Notes: a model not told the origin generated them from the letters alone. Counted from the stretch's first letter, positions 51,939-60,156 are shown. The stretch is DNA of 64,000 bases from Streptomyces sp. NBC_01216 (GCF_035994945.1 NZ_CP108677.1:5890001-5954000); one strand, 5' to 3'. Numbers and translations are program-made.

Positions 51939-52064
51939 CGCACACCGCGGACCCGCCGCCGAAGACCCCCGTGACGGCATGCCCGCGCCCCGGTGCCGGT
52001 CCGCCCGCCGCCCCGGTCGCCCCGGCGGCGGAACCGGTCGGCCCGGGGCACGGGCGGACCCGGG

Positions 52065-53279
52065 TCACAGGTACCGCTTGAGCTCCCGGCGGGCGAGCGA
52101 CCGCTGGTGCACCTCGTCGGGTCCGTCGGCCAGCCGCAGCGTCCGTGCCGCGGACCAGAGTTCGGCCAGCGGGAAGTCCTGCGACACACCGCCGGCGCCG
52201 TGCACCTGCACCGCCTTGTCGATGATGTCGACCACCGCCCGCGGAGTCGCGATCTTGATCGCCTGGATCTCGGTGTGCGCGCCGCGGTTGCCGACCGTGT
52301 CCATCAGCCAGGCCGTCTTGAGGACCAGGAGCCGCAGCTGCTCGACGGTCACCCGGGCGTCCGCGATCCAGTTCCGCACGACGCCCTGCTGCGCGATCGG
52401 CCTGCCGAAGGCCGTACGGGAAACGGAGCGGCGGCACATCAGCTCGATGGCGCGCTCGGCCATGCCGATCAGCCTCATGCAGTGGTGGATGCGGCCCGGT
52501 CCGAGCCGCGCCTGCGCGATGGCGAAGCCGCCGCCCTCCTCGCCGATCAGGTGCGTGGCCGGGACGCGCACGTCGTGGAAGACGACCTCGGCGTGGCCGC
52601 CGTGGTCGTGGTCCTCGAAGCCGTACACCCGCATCGCGCGCCGCACCTCGACACCGGGCGTGTCGCGCGGCACCAGGATCATCGACTGCTGGCGCCGTAC
52701 GTCCGTCCCCTCCGGGTCGGTCTTGCCCATCACGATGAAGATCCGGCAGTTCGGGTTCATCGCCCCGGAGATGTACCACTTGCGGCCGTTGACGACGTAG
52801 TCGTCGCCGTCGCGATCGATCCGGGTCTCGATGTTCGTCGCGTCGGACGAGGCCACCTCGGGCTCGGTCATCGCGAAGGCCGAGCGGATTTCTCCGGCCA
52901 GCAGCGGCTCCAGCCACTGCTTCCGCTGCGCCTCGTCGCCGAACTGGGCCAGCACCTCCATGTTGCCGGTGTCCGGGGCGGCGCAGTTCAGGGCCGTCGG
53001 CGCCAGTTGCGGACTGCGGCCGGTGATCTCGGCGAGCGGCGCGTACTGGAGGTTGGTCAGGCCCGCGCCGTGCTCCGCGTCGGGCAGGAAGAGGTTCCAC
53101 AGGCCCTGGCGCCTGGCCTCGGCCTTGAGGTCCTCCACGATCCGCGGGGTGTCCCAGGGGGAGGCGAGCCGCGCGCGCTGCTCGTGCGCCACCGGCTCGG
53201 CCGGGTAGACGTACTCGTCCATGAAGGCGAGCAGCCTCGCACGCAGTTCCTCGGTGCGGGCGTCGAATGCGAAGTCCAT
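52065..53279 (-). CDS. Acyl-CoA dehydrogenase, ACAD10/11-like
   Basis: This 404-residue flavoenzyme has FAFDARTEELRARLLAFMDEYVYPAE at the start, ALNCAAPDTGNMEVLAQFG, and FAMTEPEVASSDATNIETRI at the FAD site. GRKWYISGAMNPNCRIFIVMGKT and the C-terminal VHGAGGVSQDFPLAELW follow. The EPEVASSDATN and SGAMNPNC motifs mark the ACAD10/ACAD11 branch. The gene begins 6 bp after an APH-type kinase gene, and in animals the two activities are fused. There the kinase phosphorylates a 4-hydroxyacyl-CoA and the dehydrogenase eliminates phosphate. It likely does the same here. Confidence 0.9.
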   Translation of the reverse strand: MDFAFDARTEELRARLLAFMDEYVYPAEPVAHEQRARLASPWDTPRIVEDLKAEARRQGLWNLFLPDAEHGAGLTNLQYAPLAEITGRSPQLAPTALNCAAPDTGNMEVLAQFGDEAQRKQWLEPLLAGEIRSAFAMTEPEVASSDATNIETRIDRDGDDYVVNGRKWYISGAMNPNCRIFIVMGKTDPEGTDVRRQQSMILVPRDTPGVEVRRAMRVYGFEDHDHGGHAEVVFHDVRVPATHLIGEEGGGFAIAQARLGPGRIHHCMRLIGMAERAIELMCRRSVSRTAFGRPIAQQGVVRNWIADARVTVEQLRLLVLKTAWLMDTVGNRGAHTEIQAIKIATPRAVVDIIDKAVQVHGAGGVSQDFPLAELWSAARTLRLADGPDEVHQRSLARRELKRYL

Positions 53280-53285
53280 GACGGT

Positions 53286-54308
53286 TCAGCCTTCCTGGAG
53301 GGTGGTGAGGCCGTGCTCGATGAAGACGGGGACGAGCGCGCCGATGCGGTCGAAGCCGGCGCCGACGGTCTGCCCGAGGGTGTACCGGTAGTGGATGCCC
53401 TCGAGGATCACCGCGAGCTTGAACCAGGCGAAGGCCGTGTACCAGGACAGAGCGGAGGTGTCGCGGCCCGAGCGGGCGGCGTAGCGCTCGATGAGCTCGG
53501 CGGGATCGGGGTGACCGGCCGCGGACGCGGTGGTGCTGACGGGGGAGTGGGGCAGGTCCAGCTTCGCGCTGTACATCACCAGCAGCCCGAGGTCCGTCAG
53601 CGGGTCGCCCAGGGTCGACATCTCCCAGTCCAGGACCGCCTTGATGCGGTCGTCCTCGCCGATCAGCACGTTGTCCAGGCGGTAGTCGCCGTGCACGACG
53701 GTGGCGGTGGGGGAGACGGGGAGGGCCCGGCCGAGTGCGGCGTGCAGCTCGTCGACACCGGCCAGTTCCCGGTTGCGGGAGGCGTCCAGTTGCTTGCCCC
53801 AGCGGCGGAGCTGCCGGTCGAGGAAGCCCTCGGGACGCCCGAAGTCGGCGAGGCCCGCCTCCGCCGGGTCCACGGCGTGCAGGTCGACGAGGGTGTCGAC
53901 CAGTCCGAGGACGGCGCCGCGGGTACGTTCCGGGCCGAGGGGAGCGAGCTGCTCGGCCGAGCGGTAGGGGGTGCCGGTGACGAACTCCATGACGTAGAAG
54001 GGCGCGCCGAGCACCCCGTCGTCCTCGCAGAGCAGCACCGGCTCGGGAACCGGGACCGCCGTGGGGTGGAGCGCGCTGATCACGCGGTGCTCGCGCTTCA
54101 TGTCGTGCGCGGTCGCCAGGACGTGGCCGAGCGGGGGCCTGCGTACCACCCATTCGCCGGAGCCGTCGGTGACGACGTACGTGAGGTTGGACCGGCCCCC
54201 CTCGATCAGGCGGGCGGTGAGCGGTCCGCCGACGAGTCCGGGCCGCTCGCGGTCGAGGAATCCGCGCAGCTGCTCGGGATCGAGACCTGGCGGCTGGGCT
54301 GGGCTCAT
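53286..54308 (-). CDS. APH-family phosphotransferase, ACAD10/11 or LvaA-like kinase
   Basis: This is a 340-residue aminoglycoside-phosphotransferase-fold protein. SNLTYVVTDGSGEWVVRRPPLGH is the N-lobe with the ATP-binding strand. GAPFYVMEFVTGTPYRSAE is the hinge. The Brenner motif is VVHGDYRLDNVLIGEDDRIKAVLDWEMSTLGDPLTDLG (in pieces), with catalytic Asp and metal-binding Asp intact. Its neighbour is an ACAD10/11-like dehydrogenase rather than a resistance gene, so the substrate is likely a 4-hydroxyacyl-CoA. It is the first gene of the two-gene unit, with an operator-like site 60-76 bp upstream. Confidence 0.9.
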   Translation of the reverse strand: MSPAQPPGLDPEQLRGFLDRERPGLVGGPLTARLIEGGRSNLTYVVTDGSGEWVVRRPPLGHVLATAHDMKREHRVISALHPTAVPVPEPVLLCEDDGVLGAPFYVMEFVTGTPYRSAEQLAPLGPERTRGAVLGLVDTLVDLHAVDPAEAGLADFGRPEGFLDRQLRRWGKQLDASRNRELAGVDELHAALGRALPVSPTATVVHGDYRLDNVLIGEDDRIKAVLDWEMSTLGDPLTDLGLLVMYSAKLDLPHSPVSTTASAAGHPDPAELIERYAARSGRDTSALSWYTAFAWFKLAVILEGIHYRYTLGQTVGAGFDRIGALVPVFIEHGLTTLQEG

Positions 54309-54367
54309 CGTGCGTACCTCCGGATGCTTCGCGGCCGGACGCGGCCGGCTGGACGGTCTTCATGATG

Positions 54368-54384
54368 ACCGACCAGTCGGTATG
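54368..54384. promoter_or_regulatory. Operator palindrome upstream of the kinase gene
   Basis: ACCGAC-CA-GTCGGT at 54368-54381 is a perfect palindrome extended by ATG. Read on the minus strand it is CATACCGACTGGTCGGT. The first 13 bases are identical to the site at 48601-48613. Confidence 0.8.
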
Positions 54385-54482
54385 TCGTCCAGGGGGGTGG
54401 CCGTCAGGTCCTCGGCGAAGCGGGTCCGCTGTCGTCGGGTCCGGCCGCGCACGGGTCCGCACCGACGTACGGGCGTCGCCCG

Positions 54483-55394
54483 TCAGGCGTGGCAGGCCAC
54501 CGGGACGCCCCCGTTCATGGCCGCCATGTCCCCGAAGACCGCCGCCGCGTCCAGGGGGGACCCCTCGGGCAGGCCGTCCAGCTCCGCGTACGCCCGGTGC
54601 AGGTTCGCGACCAGTCGCTCACTCTCCCGCCAGGCGGCGAACTCCCCGAGGTCCGCCCGGCGCGCCGTCTCCAGCGGGGACGCCCCCTGGGTGTGACCCT
54701 CGCGGGCGAGTTCGGCGACCCGGAGCAGGTAGCGTTCCGTCGCGTCGTAGGCCGTCGGGTCGGTCACCCGGCCGTGGCCCGGCACCACTGTGGGGGCGTC
54801 GAGGGAACGGAGCAGCGCGAGCGCGCGCAGCGATCCGGAGAGCGAACCCATCGGCAGGAACGGCGTTCCGCCGTGGAAGACCAGGTCTCCGGTGAAGACG
54901 ATCCCGTGTTCCGGCAGGTGCACGATCGAGTCGCCCGTGGTGTGCGCGGGCCCCGGGTGCAGCACCCGGACCTCGGTCCCGCCGGCGTGCAGGGTCAGGC
55001 GCTCGCTGTACGTGAGGGACGGCGGGGACACCTCGATGTGCCCGAAGTCGGTCTGCGGCCACAGCAGGTGCAGTTGGCGGCCGGCGGCGAGCTGCTCGGT
55101 CCGGCAGTTCTCGTGGGCGACGATCCTCGCCTCCGGGAGGAACACGCCGTTGCCGTAGGTGTGGTCGCCGTGGTGGTGGGTGGACACGATGGTCCGGGGC
55201 AGTGGCAGCCCCTCGGTGAGCACCGCCTCGCGCAGCAGTCTGGCCCGTCGTTCGGTGGCGGCCGTGTCCACGAGCAGCGTCTCGCCGCCGCCGCCCACGA
55301 AGCCGGCGTTGTTCAGGCACCAGCCGCCGTCGGGCTGGACGAAGGCGTGCACGGACGGGGCCAGTGCGACGACGTACGGATCGGTGGCAGGCAA
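54483..55394 (-). CDS. Metallo-beta-lactamase fold hydrolase
   Basis: This 303-residue protein starts at a TTG with GGGGGA upstream. The metal-binding motif STHHHGDHTYGN, then LHPGPAHTTGDSIVHLP and FTGDLVFHGG, give two zinc sites, and VVPGHGRVTDP supplies a further ligand. It lacks subclass features of glyoxalase II or beta-lactamase that I can recognise. The gene lies upstream of and on the same strand as the kinase/dehydrogenase unit, but an operator separates them. The substrate is unknown. Confidence 0.87.
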   Translation of the reverse strand: MPATDPYVVALAPSVHAFVQPDGGWCLNNAGFVGGGGETLLVDTAATERRARLLREAVLTEGLPLPRTIVSTHHHGDHTYGNGVFLPEARIVAHENCRTEQLAAGRQLHLLWPQTDFGHIEVSPPSLTYSERLTLHAGGTEVRVLHPGPAHTTGDSIVHLPEHGIVFTGDLVFHGGTPFLPMGSLSGSLRALALLRSLDAPTVVPGHGRVTDPTAYDATERYLLRVAELAREGHTQGASPLETARRADLGEFAAWRESERLVANLHRAYAELDGLPEGSPLDAAAVFGDMAAMNGGVPVACHA

Positions 55395-55473
55395 GGAGAT
55401 CCCCCCGGACGGGAACTGGCGCGTGCTCGGCTGACAGGGGCAGCCTGCCAGTCGCGCGCCCTGGGGGGAAGGA

Positions 55474-55499
55474 CGGCCGGCGGCATCGGAGGCCGGCCG
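55474..55499 (-). terminator. Terminator after the histidine-rich gene
   Basis: CGGCCGGC (55474-55481) and GCCGGCCG (55492-55499) form a perfect 8-bp stem with a 10-nt loop, 9 nt past the stop codon. Confidence 0.65.
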
Positions 55500-55508
55500 C
55501 GCCGGGAC

Positions 55509-55805
55509 TCAGTGGTCGTCCCAGTGCCCGTCGTGGGCCGCGTGCCGGTGGCCGTCGTGGACGTAGTCCAGGTGGTCGCCGTGGGGCACCGTCGGGTGGC
55601 CGCACTCCGGCCCGTGCTCGTGTGGGTGGCCGTCGTGGGCTACGTGTCCGCCCGGCTCGCACTCGTCCCAGTGGCCGGCGTGCTCGCGGTGCAGATGGCC
55701 GTCGTGGGCGTAGTCGACGTGGCCGTCGTGGTCGATGGCCGGGTGCCCGCAGCCGGGCCCGTGGGTGTGCTCGTGTGTGGGGTGCTCGGAGTGGAGCGTG
55801 GTCAT
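55509..55805 (-). CDS. Histidine-rich, internally duplicated metal-binding protein
   Basis: This 98-residue protein contains 27 histidines and two tandem copies of about 38 residues. Each copy runs HGPxCGHPxxxHxxHxDYxHDGHxHxxHxGHWD. One cysteine per unit sits in the CGHP element, with an extra one in WDEC. There is no signal peptide, so it is probably a cytoplasmic zinc, nickel or copper buffer or store. The start follows GAGGCGG. An ACCCCT-C-AGGGGT inverted repeat at 55857-55869 and a TATACAT element lie upstream, suggesting regulated expression. It stands alone, with no metal transporter beside it. Confidence 0.8.
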   Translation of the reverse strand: MTTLHSEHPTHEHTHGPGCGHPAIDHDGHVDYAHDGHLHREHAGHWDECEPGGHVAHDGHPHEHGPECGHPTVPHGDHLDYVHDGHRHAAHDGHWDDH

Positions 55806-55999
55806 GGAGCCGCCTCGGTGAGGGATGGGGATGACATGTATAGATTAGTCCGATTTACCCCTCAGGGGTGGCTTCCCGTCCCGTTCCCGGAGGACGCGTC
55901 GCCGTCCCGGCCGTCCCCCGGGCCCCTGTCACGGCCGCCGACGCTCTCCCGGGGGACCCCCGCTTGCGGGCCGCGCACGCCGGATCGATCGTTCGAATC

Positions 56000-56938
56000 A
56001 TGAAGGCGATCAGCTACAGCCGGTACGGCGGACCCGAGGTGCTGGAGTACGGCGAGCGGCCCGACCCGAAGGTCGGTCCCGACGCGGTGCTCGTCAAGGT
56101 GCGGGCGGCGGCCGTGAACCCCGTCGACTGGAAGGCCCAGGCCGGCTACCTGGACGGCATGATGGACGCGATCTTTCCCGTCGTCCCCGGCTGGGACGTC
56201 TCCGGTGTGGTCGTCCAACCAGGCGTCTCCGTCACCGAGTTCGCCGTCGGAGACGAGGTCATGGGCTACGTCAGGGAGGACTTCCTCGCCCGGGGCACCT
56301 TCGCGGAGTACGTCGCGGCCCCGGTCCGCACCCTCGCCCGCAAGCCCCGCACCGTCGGCTTCGAGGAGGCGGCGGCGCTGCCGCTCGTCGGACTCACCGC
56401 CTACCAGGCCCTCCACCAGGCGCTCGCGGTGCGCTCCGGTGAGACCGTCCTGGTCCACGCGGCAGCCGGCGGGGTCGGCTCGATGGCCGTCCAGATCGCC
56501 CGCCACCTGGGCTGCCGGGTCCTCGGCGCCGCCCGCGAGGCGGGCCAGGAGCGTGTCCGGGAACTCGGCGCCGAGGCCGTGCTGTACGACGAGCGGACCT
56601 TCGCCGAGCAGGTCCGCACGCTCGCCCCGGACGGTGTGGACGCCGCCCTCGACACCATCGGCGGCCCGTTCCTCCGGCTGACTCCGGACGTCCTGGCCCC
56701 CGAGGGCCGCCTCGCCTCGATCGCCGACGGGGAGGTGATCGCTCTGGGAGGGCGGTACTTCTGGGTCCGCCCCGACTCCGCGGACCTCGCCGCCCTCGCC
56801 GCACTGGTCGACGAGGGGGTCCTGACGGTCCGGGTGGCGCGTTCCTTCCCGCTGGAGGAGGCGGCCGAAGCCCAGCGGGCCAACATGGAGGGCGGGCTCA
56901 ACGGAAAGGTCGTCGTCACCGTGGCCTGGCCGGACTGA
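56000..56938 (+). CDS. Zinc-independent MDR quinone oxidoreductase
   Basis: This 312-residue protein starts MKAISYSRYGGPEVLEYGERP. AAAVNPVDWKAQAGY replaces the zinc-ligand loop of alcohol dehydrogenases. VLVHAAAGGVGSMAVQIARHLGC is the NADPH-binding AAGGVG motif. The C-terminal LNGKVVVTVAWPD is the family ending. It is expected to reduce quinones or enones. I see no Shine-Dalgarno before the ATG, so it may be read from a leaderless or short-leader transcript. Confidence 0.92.
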   Translation: MKAISYSRYGGPEVLEYGERPDPKVGPDAVLVKVRAAAVNPVDWKAQAGYLDGMMDAIFPVVPGWDVSGVVVQPGVSVTEFAVGDEVMGYVREDFLARGTFAEYVAAPVRTLARKPRTVGFEEAAALPLVGLTAYQALHQALAVRSGETVLVHAAAGGVGSMAVQIARHLGCRVLGAAREAGQERVRELGAEAVLYDERTFAEQVRTLAPDGVDAALDTIGGPFLRLTPDVLAPEGRLASIADGEVIALGGRYFWVRPDSADLAALAALVDEGVLTVRVARSFPLEEAAEAQRANMEGGLNGKVVVTVAWPD

Positions 56939-56966
56939 GACCCCGTCCCCGTACCGGGCGGTCCGT

Positions 56967-57006
56967 GAACGTCCGCCCCGACGCCGCACCGTCGGCCCGG
57001 ACGTTC
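56967..57006. terminator. Bidirectional terminator
   Basis: GAACGTCCG (56967-56975) and CGGACGTTC (56998-57006) are perfect 9-bp arms with an inner CGAC/GTCG pair. It lies between the convergent quinone oxidoreductase and DUF202 genes. Confidence 0.6.
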
Positions 57007-57025
57007 GCGGCGAGCCGCGGGGGGA

Positions 57026-57337
57026 TTACAGCACTACCGCCACGGCGAACCCCGCCAACGCCACCGTGCACGCCGTCGCCAGCAGGGCGCCCCGGCGCGA
57101 GAGCGCCCGGGGCTCCGCCGCGTCCAGGTCCCGGATGCGTCGCTGGGCGACCGCGAGGAACCCCACCCAGACCAGCGCCGCCCCGGCCGCCCCCGCGACC
57201 CCGACGGCCGTGATCTCGTCGTGGATCGCCGCCTTCGCGGCCAGCACGGCCACGACCGTGCAGGTCAGCGTCGTGCGCCGCCAGGCCAGCCGGGTCCGCT
57301 CCGGCTGGAGTCCCGGGTCACGGTGGACCCGCGTCAC
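57026..57337 (-). CDS. DUF202 family membrane protein
   Basis: This 103-residue protein has a GTG start overlapping the stop of the preceding DUF202 gene (GTGA). DPGLQPERTRLAWRRTTLTCTVVAVLAAK is the family signature: an RTxLAWxRT motif before the first helix, with three helices in all. The function is unknown. It forms a coupled pair with its YidH-like neighbour. Confidence 0.85.
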   Translation of the reverse strand: MTRVHRDPGLQPERTRLAWRRTTLTCTVVAVLAAKAAIHDEITAVGVAGAAGAALVWVGFLAVAQRRIRDLDAAEPRALSRRGALLATACTVALAGFAVAVVL

Positions 57338-57729
57338 CTGCCCGCCCAGCCGAAGACGACGACCACCACCATCGCCAGGGCCACCACGGCGACGGCGAGG
57401 CTCAGCAGCGTCGGGAAGCGCGACACCGGCAGATCCTCGCCCCGCCGCATCGCCCGCTCGCACCGCACCCAGTGGTTCACCGCCCGCAGCGCGCACAGCA
57501 CGCCCGCCGCGAGCAGCGCCAGAGCCAGCCCCACCCGCACCCCCCAGCGCAGGTCCGGCAGGAACTGGTCGACCGCGAAGCCGCCGCCCACCAGCGCCAG
57601 AGCGGTCCGGATCCAGGCGAGGAAAGTGCGTTCGTTGGCGAGGGAGAAGCGGTAGTCGGGGGTCTTGCCCTCGCCCCGGATCCGCTGCGGCGCGAACCAC
57701 AGCCGCAGGCTTTGCACGAAGTCGCTCAC
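57334..57729 (-). CDS. YidH/DUF202 family membrane protein
   Basis: This 131-residue protein reads WFAPQRIRGEGKTPDYRFSLANERTFLAWIRTALALVGGG in pieces. NERTFLAWIRTAL is the DUF202 motif, followed by three transmembrane helices with the pattern HWVRCERAMRRGEDLP between the last two. It sits between NUDIX and the second DUF202 gene with minimal spacing, forming an operon of unclear purpose. Confidence 0.87.
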   Translation of the reverse strand: MSDFVQSLRLWFAPQRIRGEGKTPDYRFSLANERTFLAWIRTALALVGGGFAVDQFLPDLRWGVRVGLALALLAAGVLCALRAVNHWVRCERAMRRGEDLPVSRFPTLLSLAVAVVALAMVVVVVFGWAGR

Positions 57730-57738
57730 GCGGGCACC

Positions 57739-58272
57739 TTATAGGCCCGGTTGTCCGGCCGCCCGGCGCGCGAGCAGCCGCTCGTACGCGGCCAGTCCGT
57801 CCGGCACCCACTGCCACGAGCCGAGCCGCCGTGCCAGCTCCTCCTCCGGCAGGAAGGCGTGCCAGGCGACCTCCTCCACCTGTGGTTGCACCGGCAGGAC
57901 GCAGCGCACCCGGTAGACCGCCGACCACCACTTCCCCGCGACGCCCCCGGAGTCGTAGAGGAACCGGAACAGCGGTTCCGGGCGTGGGAGCCCGCGCACC
58001 CCCAGTTCCTCCTCGGCCTCGCGCAGGGCCGCCTCGTCGTACGACTCGCCGGCACCGACCACCCCGCCGACGAACATGTCGTTCAGGGACGGGTAGACGA
58101 GTTTGGACGGCGTGCGGCGGTGCACGAAGACGCGGCCCTCGGCGTCCCGCGCCAGGACGAAGACACAGCGATGGATCAGACCCCGCGCGTACACCTCACC
58201 GCGCGGGGCTTGTCCGGTGACCCGGTCGTACTCGTCGACGACGTCGAGGATTTCGTCAGCGGAGGCGTTCAT
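57739..58272 (-). CDS. NUDIX hydrolase
   Basis: This 177-residue protein starts MNASADEILDVVDEYDRVTG, with an alternative ATG four codons upstream. The Nudix box is GVVGAGESYDEAALREAEEELGV, with the REAxEEL core intact for metal binding. HRCVFVLARDAEGRVFVHRRTPSKLVYPSLND resembles isopentenyl-diphosphate isomerase-like and YfcD-type proteins. It should hydrolyse a nucleoside-diphosphate-linked or similar compound. It is the first gene of the NUDIX-DUF202-DUF202 set, 9 bp ahead of the next. Confidence 0.88.
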   Translation of the reverse strand: MNASADEILDVVDEYDRVTGQAPRGEVYARGLIHRCVFVLARDAEGRVFVHRRTPSKLVYPSLNDMFVGGVVGAGESYDEAALREAEEELGVRGLPRPEPLFRFLYDSGGVAGKWWSAVYRVRCVLPVQPQVEEVAWHAFLPEEELARRLGSWQWVPDGLAAYERLLARRAAGQPGL

Positions 58273-58311
58273 CCGGCCATCCAAGCAGGCCGGAGCCGCG
58301 CACCGGCCCGT

Positions 58312-58431
58312 TCACCCGTCCAGGACGTACTCCACCGTCGGTCCGGCCGTCCAGCCGCCGTCGACCACCGGTTCCGCGCCCGTCACGTACGAGGCCGCGT
58401 CCGACGGCGGGAACACGACCGCGCCTGGCAT
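58312..58431 (-). pseudogene. C-terminal remnant of a short-chain dehydrogenase gene
   Basis: The minus strand encodes GAVVFPPSDAASYVTGAEPV followed by VDGGWTAGPTVEYVLDG and a stop, the classic SDR C-terminal end (AVVFLASDAASYVTGxxxxVDGG). Upstream on this strand the similarity stops abruptly, and the promoter of the FAD dehydrogenase gene begins within about 35 bp. The Rossmann and catalytic parts are gone, so this is a truncated relic left by a deletion or insertion. Confidence 0.75.
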
Positions 58432-58464
58432 CAAAACGGGAGCGGCCGGGTCCGGTCCGGACGG

Positions 58465-58493
58465 TTGACTGGATACACCGGTGTATCCAAGAT
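58465..58493 (+). promoter_or_regulatory. Promoter with embedded palindromic operator, probable leaderless transcript
   Basis: TTGACT (58465-58470), a 17-bp spacer and CAAGAT (58488-58493) form a plausible sigma-HrdB promoter. The spacer holds GGATACACCGGTGTATCC (58471-58488), a perfect 18-bp palindrome extendable to 20. A start about 7 nt after the -10 falls on or beside the ATG at 58501, and no Shine-Dalgarno is present. Confidence 0.75.
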
Positions 58494-58500
58494 TCGGTCC

Positions 58501-60156
58501 ATGACGTACGACGCTGACGTGATCGTGATCGGAGCCGGGCTCGCCGGGCTCGTCGCCACCGCCGAACTGGTCGACGCCGGGCGGAGCGTCATCCTGCTCG
58601 ACCAGGAGCCCGAGCAGTCCCTGGGAGGGCAGGCCCACTGGTCCTTCGGTGGCCTCTTCCTGGTCGACTCGCCGGAACAGCGCCGGATGAGGATCAAGGA
58701 CAGCCACGAGCTCGCGCTCCAGGACTGGTTCGGCTCAGCGGGATTCGACCGGCCGGAGGACCACTGGCCGCGGAAATGGGCCGAGGCGTACGTCGACTTC
58801 GCCGCGGGCGAGAAGCGGGCCTGGCTGCACTCCCGTGGCGTGCGCTTCTTCCCGGTGGTCGGCTGGGCCGAGCGCGGCGGCTACGACGCGAACGGGCACG
58901 GCAACTCGGTCCCGCGCTTCCACATCACCTGGGGGACCGGGCCCGGACTGGTCGCCCCCTTCGAGCGCCGGGTCCGCGAGGGCGTCGCCGCCGGGCGGGT
59001 CCGGCTCCGCTTCCGGCACCGCGTCACCGCCCTCGGTGGGACAGCCGGAGCCGTGGACACCGTCAGCGGCGAGCTCCTGGAGCCGTCGGACGCCGAGCGC
59101 GGCACCGCGAGCGGCAGGGAGGCCACCGGCTCCTTCGCGTACCGCGCTCAGGCCGTGATCGTCACCTCCGGCGGCATCGGAGGCAACCACGACCTGGTGC
59201 GAGAGCAGTGGCCCGAGCGGCTCGGCACCCCGCCCGCGAGAATGCTGTCCGGAGTGCCCGCACACGTCGACGGACTGATGCTGGGGATCACCGAGAAGGC
59301 CGGGGCGCGCCACATCAACCGCGACCGGATGTGGCACTACACCGAGGGCATCGAGAACTGGAACCCGATCTGGGCCCGGCATGGCATCCGTATCCTGCCC
59401 GGCCCCTCCTCCCTCTGGTTCGACGCCCGCGGCCGGCGGTTGCCCGTCCCGCTGTTCCCCGGATTCGACACCCTCGGCACCCTCGAACACATCATGCGCA
59501 CCGGCTACGACCACACCTGGTTCGTGCTCGACCAGCGGATCATCGGCAAGGAGTTCGCGCTCTCGGGCTCGGAGCAGAACCCCGACCTGACCGGCAAGTC
59601 GGTCCGCGGCGTCATCGGACGCGCGCGGGCCGACGTCCCCGGGCCGGTCCGGGCCTTCATGGACCACGGTGTGGACTTCGTGGTGGAACGCGACCTCGGA
59701 GCCCTGGTCCGGGGCATGAACGCGCTGACCGGCGAGCCCCTCCTGGACGAGGCGGAACTGCGGCGCGAGATCACCGCACGCGACCGGGAGATCGCCAACC
59801 CCTTCAGCAAGGACCTCCAGGTCACGGCGATCCGGGGAGCTCGCGCCTACCTGGGCGACCGGCTGATCCGTACGGCCGCGCCGCACCGGATCCTCGACCC
59901 CGGGGCGGGTCCGCTGATCGCCGTACGGCTGAACATCCTCACCCGCAAGTCACTGGGCGGTCTGGAGACGGACCTCTCCTCGCGGGTGCTCACCGAGGGC
60001 GGCGAACCGCTCGCCGGCGTGTACGCGGCCGGCGAGGCGGCCGGATTCGGCGGCGGGGGCGTCCACGGGTACCGCTCCCTGGAAGGCACCTTCCTCGGCG
60101 GCTGCGTCTTCTCGGGCCGGGCCGCGGGCCGGGCGGCGGCGAAGGCGGTCGGCTGA
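58501..60156 (+). CDS. FAD-binding dehydrogenase (KstD/fumarate reductase flavoprotein-like)
   Basis: This 551-residue flavoprotein has VIVIGAGLAGLVATAELVDAG as the dinucleotide motif and SLGGQAHWSFGGLFLVDSPEQ around the isoalloxazine. AVIVTSGGIGGNHDLVREQWP and the C-terminal LAGVYAAGEAAGFGGGGVHGYRSLEGTFLGGCVFSGRAAG follow (in pieces). It belongs with 3-ketosteroid dehydrogenase-like and fumarate-reductase-like flavoproteins. The substrate is unknown. Transcription appears controlled by a repressor binding between -35 and -10, and the mRNA may be leaderless. Confidence 0.88.
   Translation: MTYDADVIVIGAGLAGLVATAELVDAGRSVILLDQEPEQSLGGQAHWSFGGLFLVDSPEQRRMRIKDSHELALQDWFGSAGFDRPEDHWPRKWAEAYVDFAAGEKRAWLHSRGVRFFPVVGWAERGGYDANGHGNSVPRFHITWGTGPGLVAPFERRVREGVAAGRVRLRFRHRVTALGGTAGAVDTVSGELLEPSDAERGTASGREATGSFAYRAQAVIVTSGGIGGNHDLVREQWPERLGTPPARMLSGVPAHVDGLMLGITEKAGARHINRDRMWHYTEGIENWNPIWARHGIRILPGPSSLWFDARGRRLPVPLFPGFDTLGTLEHIMRTGYDHTWFVLDQRIIGKEFALSGSEQNPDLTGKSVRGVIGRARADVPGPVRAFMDHGVDFVVERDLGALVRGMNALTGEPLLDEAELRREITARDREIANPFSKDLQVTAIRGARAYLGDRLIRTAAPHRILDPGAGPLIAVRLNILTRKSLGGLETDLSSRVLTEGGEPLAGVYAAGEAAGFGGGGVHGYRSLEGTFLGGCVFSGRAAGRAAAKAVG

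Noticed and set aside
53286..54308. Aminoglycoside resistance phosphotransferase
   Set aside because: The fold is APH-like, but the tight linkage to an ACAD10/11-type dehydrogenase points to an acyl-CoA kinase instead.
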